A stretch of 6,910 nt of DNA, taken from NCBI GenBank assembly GCA_027310925.1, contig DAICZX010000048.1, forward strand, positions 1 through 6,910, given 5' to 3'. The position numbers and the translations under genes were made by a program. How positions within the stretch are numbered: the first letter of the stretch is position 1; each line of letters opens with the position of its first letter. The notes beneath the pieces were generated by a model. That model was given only the letters and a program-made list of their open reading frames with translations, ran no database searches and was not told the DNA's origin. Shown here piece by piece: positions 3,596-6,910 of this stretch. The DNA is from Candidatus Parcubacteria bacterium (GTDB lineage: Bacteria; Patescibacteriota; Minisyncoccia; Phycocordibacterales; Phycocordibacteraceae).

Positions 3596-6500
3596 ATGGC
3601 CTCGCGATTCGTTCATCTACACACACATAGCCACTACTCATTCCTCCAGGCATTACCAAAGGTAGACGAGTTGGTCGAGAAGGCAAGAGAAGAGGGAATG
3701 AACGCGCTCGCACTAACCGATGCAGGCAACATGCATGGTGCGATTGAATTTTACAAAGCCGCAACCAAAGCTGGCATAAAACCAATCCTCGGCGTTGACG
3801 CCTATCTTGCCCCGCGCTCGCGAAAAGACCGGGATCCAAATATCGACGCAAAACGCTCGCGTATCGTCCTTCTCGCGGAAAACAATGAGGGCTACAAGAA
3901 CCTCATGGCACTTGTCACCCTATCCTGGACGGAAGGATTTTTCGAACGCCCACGTATGGACAAAGAATTATTGCGCGAATATCACGGTGGGATTATCGCG
4001 CTTTTGCCATCCTTCGCAGGAGACATTGCGCAGCTTTTACGTACGGGTGATAGAGATGGTGCCGCAGCTACATTCGCCGAGTTCAGAGATATATTCGGTA
4101 CCAAAAATGTTTTTCTTGAAATTACGCACCACCCGCTTGTCGAAGGACATGAGAAGCTCATGGGGCAGATTATTGCTTTCGGGAAAGCGAATGATGCCCC
4201 ACTTGTCGGTCAACATGATGTCTATTACCTGAAACCCGAAGACCGTGAAGCGACTGAAATTATGCGACGTATTCAGCAAGGTGGACGTGGTAGAAACGAA
4301 AACGAGGACTTCTCCTTCATCAATGAAAAAGTTGCGGAAAAACTCTTCAAGGAAACCCCAGAGGCGTTGACAAATGTACGGGATATCGCCGATCGTTGTA
4401 CCGTCTCCTTTGATCTAGGCAAGTTGACCTTCCCGGCAGTGCCCGTTTCGCCTGGATTTAAGAATCATGATGAAGAATTGAGAGCCAAGGCATACGCAGG
4501 TATTGCATCGCGTATACTTGCGGAGTCGAAGGAAGTTACCGACCGCATTGAGTACGAATTGCGCATTATTATTGAAAAAGGTTTCGCTGTGTACTATCTC
4601 ATCGTCGCCGACCTCCTCGTATTCGCGCGCCATGCCGGTATCCTCACCACCACGCGTGGTTCTGCGGCCGGAAGTCTCGTTGCCTATCTCGTCGGTATCA
4701 CAAACGTCAATCCACTTTTTTATAAACTACCATTCGAGCGATTCCTTAATCCAGAACGCCCAAAAGCACCAGACATCGACATGGACATTGCTGATAATCG
4801 CCGCGATGAAATGATCGCATACACAAAGCGGAAATATGGCGAAGATCATGTTGCGCAAATCGGCACCTTTGGCACCATGAAGGCGCGTGCGGCGGTACGC
4901 GATGTCGCACGCGCACTCGGACACTCCTACACTACCGGCGATCGTATCGCAAAACTTATCCCGATAGGATCCCAAGGATTCCCCATGACCATTGACCACG
5001 CACTCGAACTTGAGCCGGATCTAAAGATGCTTTACGACGAAGACGATGAGGCACGTGAAATCCTTGATCTCGGGAGACAGATCGAGGGCTGTGTACGACA
5101 TGTCGGTGTCCACGCAGCTGGTGTCGTGGTCTCACCAACCCCCATGGTTGAATGGACCCCAATCCAACCAGACCCCAAAGGTACTGATAAGCTCATCACT
5201 CAATACGATATGTACTCAATTACAGATGAGTACGGCGGTGTCGGGCTCCTGAAGTTCGATTTCCTCGGTATAAAGAACCTTGCCATTCTCGCTGACGCAG
5301 TCGCACGAGTGAAGAAAACGCTTGGCATTGTCATTGATATCGAAAACATTCCTATTGACGATGCAAAGACCTACCAAATGCTCGCGCGTGGAGAAACGGA
5401 AGGCACTTTTCAATTGAACGGATCCGGTATGACTCGCTGGCTCAAGGAGCTCAAGCCATCGACCATTCATGATATAAACGCGATGGTCGCTCTCTATCGA
5501 CCAGGACCAATGGAGACAATTCCCCAGTATGTCGAACGGAAACATAATCCGAAACTCATTCAGTATCTTGATCCACGCATGAGAGAGTATCTCGACTTCT
5601 CATATGGCCTCCTTGTGTACCAAGATGACGTACTCCTTACGGCCATCAAACTCGCTGGCTATTCATGGCTCGAAGCAGATGCGCTTCGAAAAGCGATGGG
5701 TAAGAAAATACCTGCCGTTATGCAGGCGGAGAAAGAGAAATTACTTAAGGGTTTCATCGGGTATGGAAAACTCTCTAAAAATACAGCAGAAAAACTTTGG
5801 TCGCTTATCGAACCATTTGCCGCATACGGCTTCAACAAGGCCCATGCCGCGAGCTACGGTAAGGTTGCCTATCAGACCGCTTATATGAAGGCGAACTACC
5901 CTGTCGAATACCTCGCGGCTGTTCTCACTGCCGATGCGGGCGACACGGGGCAGATTTCCACCTTCGTTACCGAGGCTAAGCGCATGGGTATCGCTGTGCT
6001 TCCACCGGACGTAAACGAGAGTGAGAGTGATTTCACGGTCACAGGAAAGGAAAGAAATTCTATCCGCTTTGGACTTTCCTCGATTAAAAATTTTGGTGAC
6101 GGTATCTCTGATTCTATTATTGCGGAACGCAAAACATATGGCCCTTTTCGAACGCTTTCCGATTTCCTTTCCCGTGTCGGTTCAAGAAATATGAATCGGA
6201 AGTCGCTCGAGTCTCTCATCAAGTGTGGAGCGCTCGACTCTCTGGGCCCAGCGACTGCTGAGCGTGGAGTGCTACTTGAGAATGTTGAGAAACTTCTCGC
6301 CTTCCATCGGGAGACAACCGCAACCCCACCGCAAAACTCACTCTTTGGAACCTCCGCCCAACTCCAAACGTTCCAACCTCCGAAAAGCAGTAGACCGGTC
6401 TCATTACTTGAAAAACTCGCATGGGAAAAGGAATTGCTCGGCATTTACGTGAGTGGCCACCCGCTCGACGTCTATGAATCCGTAACCAAAAAGGCGAGAC

Positions 6501-6781
6501 TCACGATAGCAAAGATTAAGGAGGATCCACGACAAGGGATGCTCATGATACTACCTGTGCTTGTCGTTCGGGTGCGCACTATCCTTACCAAGGATGGGGA
6601 GAAGATGGCGTTCATTACCGTGGAAGACACTACTGGCACGCTTGAGGCAGTCGTTTTCCCAAAGCTTTTCAAGCAACATGTGACTATGATTACGCCGGGT
6701 ATCTGTCTCCTCATGAAAGGTAAGGTCTCTGTCAGGAATGGCGAAACCTCACTTGTCGTAGAAGAATTGAAGTCGCTTTAA
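3596..6781 (+). CDS. dnaE: DNA polymerase III subunit alpha (replicative polymerase)
   Basis: The 1061-residue protein has the full C-family DnaE order. The N-terminal PHP domain (about 5-270) keeps FVHLHTHS but has A43 in TDAGN where active PHP domains carry His. The palm carries PDIDMDI (392-398) with catalytic D395 and D397, and the third aspartate D555 in LLKFDFLG, matching E. coli D401, D403 and D555. The conserved GFNKAHAASY starts at 745. A clamp-binding motif QNSLF is at 913-917, and a C-terminal OB fold spans about 985-1060 (FITVEDTTGTLEAVVFPKLF). It ends right after the OB fold, lacking the tau-binding extension of E. coli alpha (1160 residues). It synthesises DNA processively on the beta clamp. 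There is no Shine-Dalgarno; a TATACT -10 lies 6 nt before the ATG, so the mRNA should be leaderless. It is the only plus-strand gene here. Confidence 0.98.
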   Translation: MASRFVHLHTHSHYSFLQALPKVDELVEKAREEGMNALALTDAGNMHGAIEFYKAATKAGIKPILGVDAYLAPRSRKDRDPNIDAKRSRIVLLAENNEGYKNLMALVTLSWTEGFFERPRMDKELLREYHGGIIALLPSFAGDIAQLLRTGDRDGAAATFAEFRDIFGTKNVFLEITHHPLVEGHEKLMGQIIAFGKANDAPLVGQHDVYYLKPEDREATEIMRRIQQGGRGRNENEDFSFINEKVAEKLFKETPEALTNVRDIADRCTVSFDLGKLTFPAVPVSPGFKNHDEELRAKAYAGIASRILAESKEVTDRIEYELRIIIEKGFAVYYLIVADLLVFARHAGILTTTRGSAAGSLVAYLVGITNVNPLFYKLPFERFLNPERPKAPDIDMDIADNRRDEMIAYTKRKYGEDHVAQIGTFGTMKARAAVRDVARALGHSYTTGDRIAKLIPIGSQGFPMTIDHALELEPDLKMLYDEDDEAREILDLGRQIEGCVRHVGVHAAGVVVSPTPMVEWTPIQPDPKGTDKLITQYDMYSITDEYGGVGLLKFDFLGIKNLAILADAVARVKKTLGIVIDIENIPIDDAKTYQMLARGETEGTFQLNGSGMTRWLKELKPSTIHDINAMVALYRPGPMETIPQYVERKHNPKLIQYLDPRMREYLDFSYGLLVYQDDVLLTAIKLAGYSWLEADALRKAMGKKIPAVMQAEKEKLLKGFIGYGKLSKNTAEKLWSLIEPFAAYGFNKAHAASYGKVAYQTAYMKANYPVEYLAAVLTADAGDTGQISTFVTEAKRMGIAVLPPDVNESESDFTVTGKERNSIRFGLSSIKNFGDGISDSIIAERKTYGPFRTLSDFLSRVGSRNMNRKSLESLIKCGALDSLGPATAERGVLLENVEKLLAFHRETTATPPQNSLFGTSAQLQTFQPPKSSRPVSLLEKLAWEKELLGIYVSGHPLDVYESVTKKARLTIAKIKEDPRQGMLMILPVLVVRVRTILTKDGEKMAFITVEDTTGTLEAVVFPKLFKQHVTMITPGICLLMKGKVSVRNGETSLVVEELKSL

Positions 6782-6811
6782 ACTCCAATAGATATTCAGT
6801 GTGTGTAGGAA

Positions 6812-6847
6812 AGTTGAGATTTGAGAGTCTCATAACTCAAATCAACT
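6812..6847. repeat. Imperfect inverted repeat downstream of dnaE
   Basis: AGTTGA-GA-TTTGAG pairs with CTCAAATCAACT: 12 bp with a 2-nt bulge and a 10-nt loop, starting 30 bp after the dnaE stop. It is AT-rich and has no T-tract, so it is not a classic intrinsic terminator. It may be a transcript-end stabiliser, a factor-dependent terminator or a protein site. The loop contains a competing GAGA/TCTC pairing. Confidence 0.45.
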
Positions 6848-6888
6848 ACCTTGCCGCAGGGTGGGCGGGGTGTGGCTTCGCAATAAAG

Positions 6889-6904
6889 CACTTTAAGGAA
6901 AGTG
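6889..6904. repeat. Short hairpin near the window end
   Basis: CACTTT and AAAGTG form a perfect 6-bp stem around AAGG. The loop and 3' arm read AAGGA, which could be a Shine-Dalgarno for a gene starting just beyond the window, but no coding sequence is visible to support this. Confidence 0.25.
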
Positions 6905-6910
6905 TAGTAC

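Noticed and set aside
6812..6847. Intrinsic terminator for dnaE
   Set aside because: The stem is AT-rich, bulged and not followed by a T-tract on either strand, so it is listed only as an inverted repeat.

Overview
The window reads as a compact bacterial chromosome segment of the Patescibacteria (CPR) type, most likely Parcubacteria-like. This is inferred mainly from the ribosomal protein bL32, which starts MSIRMRHTRG and lacks the zinc-ribbon cysteines, and from tight gene packing with almost no leader sequence. All genes are housekeeping genes except one small unknown. I see no insertion sequence, phage gene, CRISPR array, tRNA or rRNA.

Layout. On the minus strand, read from high to low coordinates: rnhB (RNase HII, interrupted by an in-frame TAA); a small cysteine-containing protein with its own promoter, flanked by near-identical 15-bp repeats and closed by a Rho-independent terminator; rpmF (bL32); a NusB-Nudix fusion; rnc (RNase III); and the first 151 codons of smc, cut by the window edge. 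On the plus strand, dnaE (replicative DNA polymerase III alpha) fills 3596-6781 and diverges from rnhB. The last 129 bases hold two imperfect or short hairpins and no recognisable gene.

How the genes fit together. rpmF, nusB and rnc form a ribosome/rRNA production group: a large-subunit protein, the rRNA antitermination factor and the rRNA-processing nuclease. smc follows directly but seems to have its own promoter. dnaE and rnhB form a replication pair (DNA synthesis and removal of ribonucleotides/RNA primers) fired from one short divergent promoter.

The most striking feature is how transcription and translation starts are arranged. The 8-bp palindrome AGTATACT at 3582-3589 gives a -10 hexamer TATACT on each strand, and each hexamer lies exactly 6 nt from an ATG, so both dnaE and rnhB would be made as leaderless mRNAs. 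smc, and more weakly rpmF, show the same layout. The operon-internal rnc and the small gene instead have Shine-Dalgarno sequences. Other points of note are the NusB-Nudix fusion with a degenerate Nudix box, the rnhB nonsense codon, the altered PHP metal site of DnaE, and the repeat-bracketed small gene.
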